DNA of 64,000 nucleotides from positions 47,588,252-47,652,251 of the forward strand of contig OX243812.1 of the NCBI GenBank assembly GCA_945859605.1, written 5' to 3'. The DNA is from Lumbricus rubellus. Taxonomy: Eukaryota > Annelida > Clitellata > Crassiclitellata > Lumbricidae. Positions 1 to 10,774 of this stretch are shown piece after piece. The notes below the pieces were generated by a model, which did no database searches, had not been told where the DNA came from, and was given only the letters and a program-made list of their open reading frames with translations. Made by a program: the position numbers and the translations under genes. How positions within the stretch are numbered: the first letter of the stretch is position 1; every line of letters begins with the position of its first letter.

Positions 1-71
1 CAGTTCTAAAAATTTCTTAGAATAACCCCTGCGTAACATGTAACCAGATACATAACAGATATTTAAACTTT
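1..71. other. 3' flank of the TRIM gene
   Basis: AT-rich sequence downstream of the TRIM stop codon (gene on the minus strand). No AATAAA is visible on that strand within these bases, so the transcript end lies outside the window. Confidence 0.5.
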
Positions 72-2084
72 TCACAGAGTTACCTTAAAGACCAAAATGC
101 TGCCATCATCCTGTCCCACAAAAAGGCTATCACTCCATAATTCCAGTTTTCTAGGAAGCTTGATGCCATCAGTGGGCGTTAAAAGGTGTCTGACGAGTTT
201 AAAATCTTCAATCAGATGAACCCTTTTATTGTTGAGGTCTGCCACCAGATACTTGTCATCTGCAATCCTGATCATATGAACGGGAACATTGATCAATGTT
301 GGATCGGAACCCTCTGCCCCGCCGTACAATCGAATTATCTTTCCATCAGATCCCAGTTCACAAACTCGATGAAGTGGTTCTCCCAACTCCCCATGACAAA
401 CCACAAATCTGTCGTCTGTGATGTGAATCGCATTTCTTGGAGATTTCATATCAAATGGAAGACTGACGTTCATCAGACGTGATCCATCTGCCGCATAAAG
501 TCGAAGGCAAAGAGCTTCTCGAAATGTCACGGTAACGCATCCCAAGTTATCTACAGAAATTCGAAATGGCTTGTCTGTCATTTTCCACTGGTCCAGAACC
601 TTTCCATTCGTACTGATTTTGAAAATGCAGTAGTCCTCTTGTCCATTGATGTAAATGCAGTTGTTTAATGAACATGATGTCATGTCAGAGGGATCCTTAA
701 GACCTTTAACTGTATATGTTGCAACGCTCCTATATGTCGTCGCATTAAAGACATCCACATTTGAAGACCTCAAACGGCAAACAAAGATTTGTCCCTGTAT
801 CGCAGTGATACCAAGAATGCAGCCAGTACCTGGAATAGTTGACAAGAGTGATGCGGTAACGAGTTGCTTCCTTTGTACTGGTGGTGCTGCTGCTGCTGTT
901 GTTAAAGGATTCCTGATCTTTGATGGAATTTCAGCAGGTGAAATATCCTCTTGGACAAATGATAGAGTTCCAATCATGTTGCTTGATCCTGTAAGCAACT
1001 TTGACACAGCATTTAATTGTTTGAACCTGATTTCAACAGCAGACTTTGGAATTAACACGGCTGATTCTTTCTCCACAAGTTGCCTGGCCTTCTCACGAGT
1101 ATCATCTCCAAAACGAGCGACTTCTGCATATGTACCATTCTCCTTCAACATACTCGCAAAATGGTGGAAGCTCTCCATTATACTTCTTTCAGATTCAAAC
1201 TCTTGTCGTTTCAGCACAAGCTCTTTCATCTTGCTTTGTTTCTTCTCATTCAGCTCTTCAATTATTTTGTTCTTGTGATTGTTAATCAAGTCAACGAGAT
1301 TCTTGGCAACCTGGTTAATTTGCACTTCGGCCTCGCCAACTGACAGGCACAGCTCAGAGTTTAGTTTCTCTACGTCCGCTTCCCGCTTCTTCAGAGCAAC
1401 CATTTTTTCTAATACAGCCTGAAGATCTTTGTCAATAAGGTTCCGTCTCTTTTCTGCGACCTCCTCAATGCTTTCACAGTTATGATCTTTATGCTTCAAC
1501 GCAAAGCACAGCAGACAGATGGCCTGTTTGCAGGTTAGGCAGTAAAGCTGGACCTTCTCATGTTGGTGCACTTCACAGGGTGATGTTCGTGTTTTTAAAA
1601 TCTCTTTCATTGTCGAATCATTACCAGTCTTAATGGAAACAATCTGGTGCGTTCTACTCACTGCAAACTGCTTGTGCATTTTGCAGCACTTAGCACACAA
1701 CTTTTGCTGGCACTCAATGCAGAAGTTTTCTACATCGGCAGCTTTGGTTTCTCCGTCATTTCCAAATTCACAGGCCTCACACAATGATATAGATTGGCCA
1801 CTTTTTGGCAAACATGCCTGGTAGAGATCCTTCATTCGATTGACAAAGAAATTTCCTTGTAATGCAGAAAACCCAGCAGTTGGAACCTGGAACTGTTGAC
1901 GACAGGTTGGGCAAGCCAACATATCACCTGGCTTCTTATCATCTCCATATTTAGTCAGACATTTCAAGCAGAAGGAGTGCAGACATGGCAGGATCTTTGG
2001 TTCGGTGTAGATGTCAAAGCAAACAGGACACTCAGCCAATTCTTTGAAGGCAGTCTCCTCGAATGAATCAGAATTTCTTGCCAT
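72..2084 (-). CDS. TRIM-type RING E3 ubiquitin ligase with C-terminal beta-propeller-like region
   Basis: One uninterrupted frame of 670 codons, ATG at 2084 (context GAAATGG) and TGA at 72-74. The RING is C3HC4: C19, C22, C34, H36, C39, C42, C58, C61. A first B-box-like cluster covers about 102-146. A canonical B-box 2 follows: C170, H173, C182, C185, C190, C193, H198, H201. A charged coiled coil spans about 204-330. From about 400 to 670 the protein consists of repeated short beta-strand-like blocks (for example VSVDNLGCVTVTF, IRIADDKYLVADLNNKRVHL) typical of NHL-like propellers. RING plus B-box plus coiled coil defines the TRIM family, whose members ubiquitinate partners bound by the C-terminal domain. 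The family is strongly expanded in several marine invertebrates, so a one-to-one vertebrate orthologue cannot be named. The partner is unknown. A TTTACGTAG on the minus strand just upstream (around 2103-2111) could be a 5'-UTR splice acceptor. Confidence 0.9.
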   Translation of the reverse strand: MARNSDSFEETAFKELAECPVCFDIYTEPKILPCLHSFCLKCLTKYGDDKKPGDMLACPTCRQQFQVPTAGFSALQGNFFVNRMKDLYQACLPKSGQSISLCEACEFGNDGETKAADVENFCIECQQKLCAKCCKMHKQFAVSRTHQIVSIKTGNDSTMKEILKTRTSPCEVHQHEKVQLYCLTCKQAICLLCFALKHKDHNCESIEEVAEKRRNLIDKDLQAVLEKMVALKKREADVEKLNSELCLSVGEAEVQINQVAKNLVDLINNHKNKIIEELNEKKQSKMKELVLKRQEFESERSIMESFHHFASMLKENGTYAEVARFGDDTREKARQLVEKESAVLIPKSAVEIRFKQLNAVSKLLTGSSNMIGTLSFVQEDISPAEIPSKIRNPLTTAAAAPPVQRKQLVTASLLSTIPGTGCILGITAIQGQIFVCRLRSSNVDVFNATTYRSVATYTVKGLKDPSDMTSCSLNNCIYINGQEDYCIFKISTNGKVLDQWKMTDKPFRISVDNLGCVTVTFREALCLRLYAADGSRLMNVSLPFDMKSPRNAIHITDDRFVVCHGELGEPLHRVCELGSDGKIIRLYGGAEGSDPTLINVPVHMIRIADDKYLVADLNNKRVHLIEDFKLVRHLLTPTDGIKLPRKLELWSDSLFVGQDDGSILVFKVTL

Positions 2085-4022
2085 TTCCAGCCAGTAAATT
2101 GCCTACGTAAAGATAACATAACCTGGATATCAATAAGCAAAGCTGTCACCATAAGTGGCCAGTGGTCTAATGCAACAATGAACATGATACATTCATGAAC
2201 ATACTGGTCATAGAGCCCATGGTCTTCAGTGAGTTTAGTGTGGATTTTAAGATGATTTAAGATCACTGGCTGTAGATTACAGCGGTTGACAACCTTGCAT
2301 TAATTTTGTAAGAATATTCAAGTTACTCTTCAGTGACTGATAATGAGTCAAATTTTCCAGGGTTTACAACTAATTTGAAATGCATGCAAAGATATAGGCC
2401 CAACACTGTCATATGCATTCAAGCTTGATTGATGAGGTAGCTTTTGAGAGCGATTTTACCAAGTCTGAGTAATAAATAGTTTCTGCAAGACCATCATCAT
2501 CATCGCCATGCAATACTCCAGTGTTGGCACTACTACTATTACCACTGACATAATATGTAGTTCTTCATTGGACTGTGTGAAATACACAGAGATACATGAC
2601 GTTGTACGTGGCTGATTGGAGGTTATCAAAAGCCTTTAGTCAAGTTTCTCTTCTCAGCCTTTCACCAAATGTTGCAATCAAAGTGCTCAGTCATGTAGGC
2701 CTACACAAACACTGTGTCGCTATGCCTACATTTGTTATTAGTAGGTTACTGTCTTTTGTCTGAAATCTTTTGAATTGTGCTACCCCTACAACTCATCAAA
2801 AATCAAACTCCCCAATCTTCATCAGTCTTCCTCATACCACCACGTGCAAGTTTCCAACCCAATTATGCATTCAGTCACAATTTCAATCAAAGGTTTAAAA
2901 TGTTTAGCTAAAATTATTACAGCCATAGGTCTGCTCTTGGCTCTACTGAGACTCTTACTCTATATGGATGTTTTAAAAATTGGGCATCTGTATGAACTCC
3001 ATGGCTCAGTGGCACCTTATTAACAAACTCTGGCAAGCTTGATCCACAGATTCGCATTCATAAGTGACGTTTTAGTAAACAACCAAGTTTTAACAGACAC
3101 GCTCTGAAATCGTTGGAGCTAGACTGTGCACTTGCTTGTTAGCCTACATGTTTAACGACAGCTACCATCAAAGATGATTAGTGTCGCCCCTTCTCCTTTA
3201 TCCAGGCTTGGGACTGGCACTGCAGAAAACAACCAGTGGCGGAGTTTCTATAGACTGCATTCAATGAGCGTTCAGGGCTTATTAAGACTATTCGAGCTCT
3301 TCCAGTTCTTTGCCGGAGAATAAGCGCTGATCTCTCTGCCAAGTTATAGGCTATGCACAAATTATCATTTAAAATCAAATCTTCAGAAGAAAGTTTAACA
3401 GTTTTAACTAATCTTTTACGATTTTGCCCCGCTTACGCTTCTTAAAATTAATATTATTCACCAATTCAATTGAATTATTGAAAACGAAAACGGGTTTTTT
3501 GCAGTAGGCCTAAAATACGTCATGCAATAGGCCTAACAGTAACCACAAACCAATAAGCTTATTAGGCTATCTGAGGTTATTAATAAACCGATGTTGCTAG
3601 TATGAGCACTTATTTGTTAAATTTCATCTTACAAAATGAATACAAGAGAAATAAATACTGCAATTTCCGAAATCAATACAAAATTAAGCATATAATTCGA
3701 ACTCACACTGTCATGTGCATTGGATATAAGCCTGATGGCTACCTTGATAACAGTTCAAAGGTCAAGTGCATGAACGCAAGAATGCAAAAAATTTCGCTAT
3801 TGGCCCCGAAATTGAATTTAAAATGCAGTATAACTGGTTATGCAAGCAATATAGCCCATTTATTTACAAAATAGGATGACCACTGACAATTTTTACTCTC
3901 AAACTATAATTTTTCGACAATTTCCTTTATTTTATCCCAGGAACCCTTTATACAATCCTCTATTATTATAGAGTACAATTGTTTTTATGACGGACTGTAC
4001 AACTCTTTGTATATTGGTATGT
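2085..4022. other. Intergenic region upstream of the TRIM gene
   Basis: No coding exon is supported on either strand; the open frames here are short and lack similarity or splice structure. It should contain the TRIM promoter and any 5'-UTR exon, but I see no clear TATA or initiator to place them. Confidence 0.5.
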
Positions 4023-4030
4023 TTGGTATG

Positions 4031-4461
4031 CAGGGATGCCACTCTGAATTTCAAAAAAGGGTCAGATCCGGTCGAAAAAAAGGCTAGAAAAGGCTAGATT
4101 GACATTTTCTCTGGAAAATGCATGGATTTTTCCAATTTTCCGGCTTGAAATTTCTGACGACCTTTTTTCAGTCATCCGACGCTTAAAATTTGATCTCTTT
4201 TTTCTTCCCGATAAAATTTCTGATGATCTTTTTAAAAGTTTTTCGCTCCAAAATTCACAATTTTTGGTGCATATTCACAAAATTTTCGACTTTTTTCATG
4301 TTTTTTGTGCATTTTCACCTTAAAAAGTCTATTTTTATGTGTAAAAATCCGAAAACCGCCGTGAGAAAAAAAGGCTAGATCCTGACGAAAAAAACCTAGA
4401 AACCTAGATTACACCGAAAAAACCTAGATCTAGGTGGAAAAACCTAGGAGTGGCAACACTG
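4031..4461. mobile_element. Non-autonomous hAT-like element, 8-bp target duplication
   Basis: The ends are imperfect inverted repeats, CAGGGATGCCACTC at the left and GAGTGGCAACACTG at the right. The element is flanked by a perfect 8-bp duplication TTGGTATG (4023-4030 and 4462-4469). Terminal CAG...CTG with an 8-bp duplication is the hAT signature. The 431-bp interior is AT-rich with repeated GGCTAGA / CCTAGATCTAGG motifs and no coding capacity. Confidence 0.85.
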
Positions 4462-4469
4462 TTGGTATG

Positions 4470-4890
4470 TAAACGAGACAATGTTTCTAGCGCTCAGAGG
4501 CGCTGTGTAGTGTAGTGCTTTGCTAAGAATGGTGCGTTGAAGCTCCAATGATCATCGATGCATAGACATTTTACATTTATTAATAAATTATGATTATAAT
4601 AACTATGTCTATGCTCGGATGATGTCTATGTTTCCGAATCTATGAAACACGGGTCCTTGATTATCGTCCTTAATAGACTGACTAACTAACTCACGCATTA
4701 AAAGGTAATTAGAGTTCTAAGCGTGTGTAGAATTAAGGCTATTATCTAATTCCGATTTCAGGATTTGATAAAACCATAGATTCTTGAAAGGGATCATTTT
4801 AACTTAAATCTTGTACTTCGGGCCTGTTTCCATCTATTTGCAGGCCGTATGCTATGCGCTTCAGAACTCATGATTTTGAACTGCACATTA
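4470..4890. other. Intergenic gap between two transposons
   Basis: Unremarkable AT-rich sequence; I see no gene or repeat structure. Confidence 0.5.
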
Positions 4891-4898
4891 AAGATGAC

Positions 4899-5467
4899 GG
4901 TTAAACCGTAGTTTAGGTTGTTTAATTATTTGGCCAAAAGTGAGGTTGCTAAATTATTTGCATGTGTATAAATGATATATCAAGTAATTTCTGGATCGCC
5001 AGGTTCAATCCAGCTTCCATTTCAACTATAAATATGCCTTTATCCAGCTTCCATTTCAGGTATAAAATGCCTTTATCCAGATTCTACTTCTCAAGCGTTT
5101 TTCATCAATCCAGCTTCATTTTCAGCAGAATGACTACACTAACCCTAAAACTGACCCTCACGACGCCTAACCTGAGCCCTAACCGACCCTCATGCGTAAA
5201 ATCCCGCTTCTATTTCGTCACTAAATATTTGTCATCGAATGTAAGTAATTGGTTGTCGGATAAAAAGTACCTTTTTTTCGTTAATCCAGCTTCCATATAA
5301 TTATATTTTCGGTTTATATTGCTACTTCCGGTTGCGAATGTTCAGAAATTGGAATAGCGCGTTTTATGGCGCGTTATATTCATGATTGGGTGTTTCTTAA
5401 TTTAGCAACCTAAACTACGGGATATCAAAAATGAAAATAATTAAACAACCTAAACTACGGTTTAACC
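4899..5467. mobile_element. Non-autonomous DNA transposon in the TRMT13 5' flank
   Basis: Inverted repeats of about 32 bp: GGTTAAACCGTAGTTTAGG at the left and its complement at the right, followed by a second inverted copy of TAGTTTAGGTTGCTAAATTA slightly inside the right end. The 8-bp duplication AAGATGAC flanks it (4891-4898 and 5468-5475). The 8-bp duplication fits hAT or Merlin; the GG terminus is not typical of hAT, so the superfamily is open. The interior has several copies of ATCCAGCTTCCATTTC. It ends about 150 bp upstream of the TRMT13 start codon. Confidence 0.8.
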
Positions 5468-5614
5468 AAGATGACTTTCTAAGGCTTTTGATTAAAGCTT
5501 GGGTGGAGATGGGTCACACTGGGAAATGACCCGACAATTCCGTACATTTGTGCAATATATAATTATGTGCACTGGATTTTATTGCAGAGGATTCTAAAGT
5601 GTGTGCATCGCAGC

Positions 5615-8600
5615 ATGGAAGCAGTGTGTGAGACTTCTGAGTTGTCACTGAAACGCCCACAAGATTCTTGTGGACACTGGCTGCAGAAGAGGAAAAGATA
5701 CTGTCGAACAAAACCCATGGAAGGGCTTGAATTTTGCCCAATTCACCTTTCGAAAGCCTCCCAAGACGTAGATCTGAAGACAATTAAGGATACGTGTACA
5801 CTGTCACAGATTACAGATCACAATGAAACCTCACCAGATGATACAGAATCTGTTTCAACAGAGGCAAATTTGCTTTCCACTGATACTGCTGATGTACTAT
5901 CGTCGTCCAATAATAAGCTGTGTGATGAGATACAACAGCAGGAAAGTCAGACCTCGACTAGACCTCCTCCGCTAACCGACAGATGTCATTTTTGGCTGGA
6001 GAAGAAAATTAGATATTGCAAGGCTAGAGTTTCTAGTTTGCAACATTTCTGCGTTGAACATTCTGTAGGCACAGAGGTTAGTTCAAAATTACGGTTGTAT
6101 TATGCTAAAAATCAATTTTAGGTCTAGTCTGTAGCATCAAACTGAGTATTTTCCATATTTGTTTTAATATTATGACATTCTTCCTAGACCATGTAGCTTC
6201 TACATACATATTGAGGGATGCATGATAGTCTAGTGGCTAATAAGCTGGATTATCAACTGAGAGCTGAGGGAATCAATTCCCTGCCAGTGCAGATGTTTCC
6301 AGATTTATGATCCATCTGTTCCCCACAGCCAATAAAGCTGCTGCAAGCACACTGCCCATCAACTTTGTTTTTATTGAGTGCATGGAACAAGCTGGTTCCC
6401 ACGACTAGATTCCAATGTTGCCAAAGCCCCACTTAAAGTTTGTTTATTTTTACAGAATATATTTAAGATTTGTAATTTCTGCCAAGGTATTTTAGAAAAG
6501 CAGCAAGCAATCAAGATTGTAGTATTTGTCAAGACTGTTGTTGATATTTATTTATTGATCAACATTTATTTTATTTTCAGGCAGAGTCTACAAGAGTTCG
6601 CATTCCTTGTCCAAATGACCCGAAACAGTAAGTACAAGTTGTACAAGTTTTAAATTTTAATCGCAAATTTGTGTTGCGCCTCTTCCGGAGACAATCATCA
6701 GAGATGCCCCTGACCTAATGACAGAAAACCAGAATGGTTTCAGGCATATATGGAATAGAGGTAAAGAAGGACCAAGAATCCCATGCCGTAAGATGCAAGG
6801 TATTCCAAAATGTTTGACCGACATCAATGAAGTGTTTATACTGCACTGTGGATGCTGTGGTTGGAGAAGAACCAGTTCATCCTGTACTGGAGAGCAAAGA
6901 AAGCTGCAGGGATGGGCGTGACTGAGACACAAAGTTCTACCTTAGATAAGGTGGAGCACAGCCTGCAAGGCAATTACACATGACCATCTAGACTCCATGC
7001 ATTTATGCATTGGCAATCGTGTAACTGTCTCGCGTGAAGCTGAATATTTGCCCAAATTTAGTTTCAGATCAGAGTAATAGTACAATAGTAGCAGACATTT
7101 TGTAGACCAATGCAATCACATTTGAGTGTTGCTCTAAACCGCTGGTAAAAAACTCAATTTAGAAAATTGGTTTTGAATTTGTTATGATTGGTTAGGCGTA
7201 AAAAATTTGTGTTTCCGATAACCCGACCGACCCATTTTTACGGCCGCGACCCAAATATTTTTGTAAAAAAATTATTTTAAAAAATTTAAAAATTTTTGTT
7301 TTTAACTTTTTTAAACATTTAAAAAATATTTTTAAAAAAACATTTGTATTGACATAACAGAAAAGACGTCAACAAAATAAAATTAATAGGACTGTTTCTA
7401 AAGCAGTTTTAGGTGCAGACAGTCGGGAAATAGGCAGTTTATACTTGCTTAGAACACGTACTTTGTTGCAGCGTGCAAAAAAGACTAGTCGGGTATACTT
7501 TTTCGGATAGTCACTGCAGAAAAATATTTTACCAAAATAAAAATATTTTCCGACCTACCTACCCAATTTTTTTTAGCTCTGTTACCGGAAACACAACATT
7601 TTTTTAGGCCTTAGTTGCTGTTTAACATTGATATCATAACAAAGATTATTAGCATCACCCTTCACCATTCTCCTGACTTGGGACTGTCACTGCCTGAGCA
7701 CACGCAAAGGCAGAGTTATTTGTGAAGAGATGTTCTTGACCATGGTGACAATGAGTCGTTAGTGATGTTAACATTGTTTAGGGTTTTATTTCTGTTTTCA
7801 TTTTCATTTCAAGATTTTATTTTGCGTGTTCTTGTCTACAGTATCTTTGCCATTTGTTCCACCTGTGAACAGCTTTTGTCCTCATATTTTTTTAATGTTA
7901 GTTAAACTATTTGAAATGGTTTATGAGTCATGAGGTACTTAGAGTTTTGCATTTTTCAGTTCATGTTATGTAGATCAGTTGGACCGGCATCTGAAGAAAT
8001 GCAACGCAAGACTTGATCTTCGTCCAGTGAGTTATTATTTAAGCAAATCTTGCTAAGTCTTTCTTTACCTGCATTCCATAAATGATTGATTCTCTTAACG
8101 CTGTTCTGTTGATTTTTTAATACATTGAAAATACTTATCTTTGAGAGCTTTGTTATAAACAGGGTCTGATTTGTACAGAACTTGTATTACATTTTGGAAT
8201 CAGCACATCTAATTTTCCTAATTTACATACCTATGCCAAATTGTGTTTTAAGTGTATCTTTTGGCACATAATGCTGCTACTGCTAAGAATGGCTGGAATC
8301 TTGGACCAGTTATTTGAAACTTTAATGGTGTGGCTCTGATTTAAATGAGCTGTGGTGGTGAAGGATCCTCTCACTTAATCAATTCATTTAAAAAATGACC
8401 AGTGTTAGGGCCATATATATGATAAATACAGAAAATGTGTACATTTACATTTGCTCTGCTTGCTCTTGTTCAGCATGCGATATTGCATACTCAGTGTGTA
8501 ATTCAAACATGTCATTTGTGAGATATGGAAATATTTACATGGGTTTTGTTGTTCTACACTTTTTGATAAGTTGTGGGCATGTCTATGTCCTTTTGCACTG

Positions 8601-10721
8601 CATAATGCATATGCTTGACAAAAAAATGTGTACTTCAGTGTTCAGGTTTTGCAATGAGCTTACGGATCATCAGAGCATCAGAGCACATGGTCACCATTGG
8701 AAATGGTGATCAGTGTTGGGTCTGATGGGGTAAGGGTAAGACTGTCAGGCATTCACTTTATTCAGGTTCTGTCATCATTTGCAGATCTATTTTGTGGAGA
8801 AAATCAACTCAGGTAAATGGGAAGACGACACAATAGAAGATGTAAAGGTATTCTTCTTTGCTCAAAATACTGAAAATGGTTGTTAAATACTGTAGTTACA
8901 GTTGGTGCTAAGTTCACAGGGAACGTCAGGTCATGATTTTGTTAGCATGCTGACTATGAATGCATTACAGGTTTGTTTGAAATAAACAATATTTATAAGT
9001 TAACGAAAAAAATATTTGGTGCTTCTAAATATGAGATATTAAGAGAAAATGATTAATAGATCAGCACAAAAAGTACACAATTTCAGTAATCTCGTGACAA
9101 ATTGGGCATATTTGTGTAGACGGAGCATGTAGACACTTTCATGGAAAAAATACTTGTATGTAAGTGAATAGTGCCAATTTAATTTAATTATGAATGTTCA
9201 TTCTTGATTCTTTAGGTTGGCATACATGACATAGACATCTCTGAATTAAACAGCATCATAGAACTTGTTAAGACTTTACATCAAGGTGAGTTTATTTTCA
9301 TTTACATTTGCTTGCATTGTGTGAATACTTGAAACAAGTTTTAAAAGTCCGTTATCTTCAGATAATATTTCAGTTCTATTTATTAACCTTAGTTGTAGTG
9401 ATCTATTTGAATATTTTTATTTATTGCATCAGATTAAGTTTTTGAGCTCCAGCTAATTAACTACCTGAATATTTGAGGCAGGTTTAAAATTCTGTTATTA
9501 ATATCTTCAGAGAATGTTAGGATCACGTCTTCCATTCTGTCGCACAATGCACTTAAAGACGAAATCGAGAAGTCAGTGAATGGAGTTGCGTCTCGGAAAC
9601 ATATTATTCAGCAGGTCAGCTGATGCTTTGTCTTCTGTGAAATTTTATTTTTGGAACCTAAAATGCTTTCTAAATCAGATCAAAAATATGCATGTTGTTG
9701 GCATGCTTCAGAGATTTCAGAGCACCTATTTAAGTTCTTTTGCTTTTATTTTAATTATCTTTTTAAACTTTATGCGCAATTACCTTCTTGGAGCTGTTAC
9801 TTTCATTTATTCTTTCATTTATATAGCACCTCTTCAAGAGACCTACTTTGAGGTGCTCTTGCAGCTAAAAAGTAGGATTTGAGCGACTCTGTGATTAAAA
9901 GAAATTAATTGGCATCATGTTAATTGCTTTGAGGCTACCATTGTCTGGTTGAAGTTGTATAATTAGTTCTTCTGTGCTATGTGATCTGACTTGATTATGT
10001 GCATGCTTGCATATACATTATACACTTATATTTATATTTATATACACAATTACACATACGTGACTGCATATGTACTAGGTGGCACAGGTGCCTACAATCA
10101 TATGTGCGTATTTGCTTAAATAAATACATCTATGTAATGTATTTGCATGTATGTATTTGGGGTTAAAGTAGTTTACAGAGGCATGAAGAACAGAGGGATG
10201 TGGATTTGATGCCCACTAGACCCCATAAGGCACTCTCGATGGATCTATGGTAAAATGAGCAGGAGTATTACAGATCAACTCTTAGCAGGCTCCTATACAG
10301 CTATAAAATTGACTCTTGTTTAACTTGTTGTTTTGTGCGTTCCATTCAATTTTATAAGATCATCCTGTGAACAGTGAGTTTGAATCGAATAAAAAATAGT
10401 TATCATTATTATCATTGTTTTTGTTTTTATTACTGCACATGTACATGCATGCTTACTTGCTTAGTGCATACTTGTTATGTAATTAATTCATTGGATGATT
10501 GTTTTCAGTCTTCATTGGTCGGAAATCTCGATTGTCTTGGTCTGCTGAAAGATCGCTGCAACTATCTGGAGTTTGGTGCTGGCAAAGGTTAGCGTCTTTG
10601 AGTTTTCTTGCAGAATAAAGATGAAGATTCACTTCATTGGGAGTTATTGAAATTTGAGTAAATTGGCAAAACGCAAAGATGCAAGTTTAAAATATCAGTC
10701 AAGGCAGGAATTTAATAGCAG

Positions 10722-10774
<53 letters not shown>

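Noticed and set aside
5130..5195. Interstitial telomere-like sequence (CTAACCCTAAAACTGACCCT...)
   Set aside because: Only scattered CCCTAA-like words, not a tandem TTAGGG array, and it lies inside a transposon.
5567..5614. Open frame continuing upstream of the TRMT13 start
   Set aside because: It begins with GTG, has no ATG in frame, and contains a probable splice acceptor TTTATTGCAG; the ATG at 5615 has a good context.
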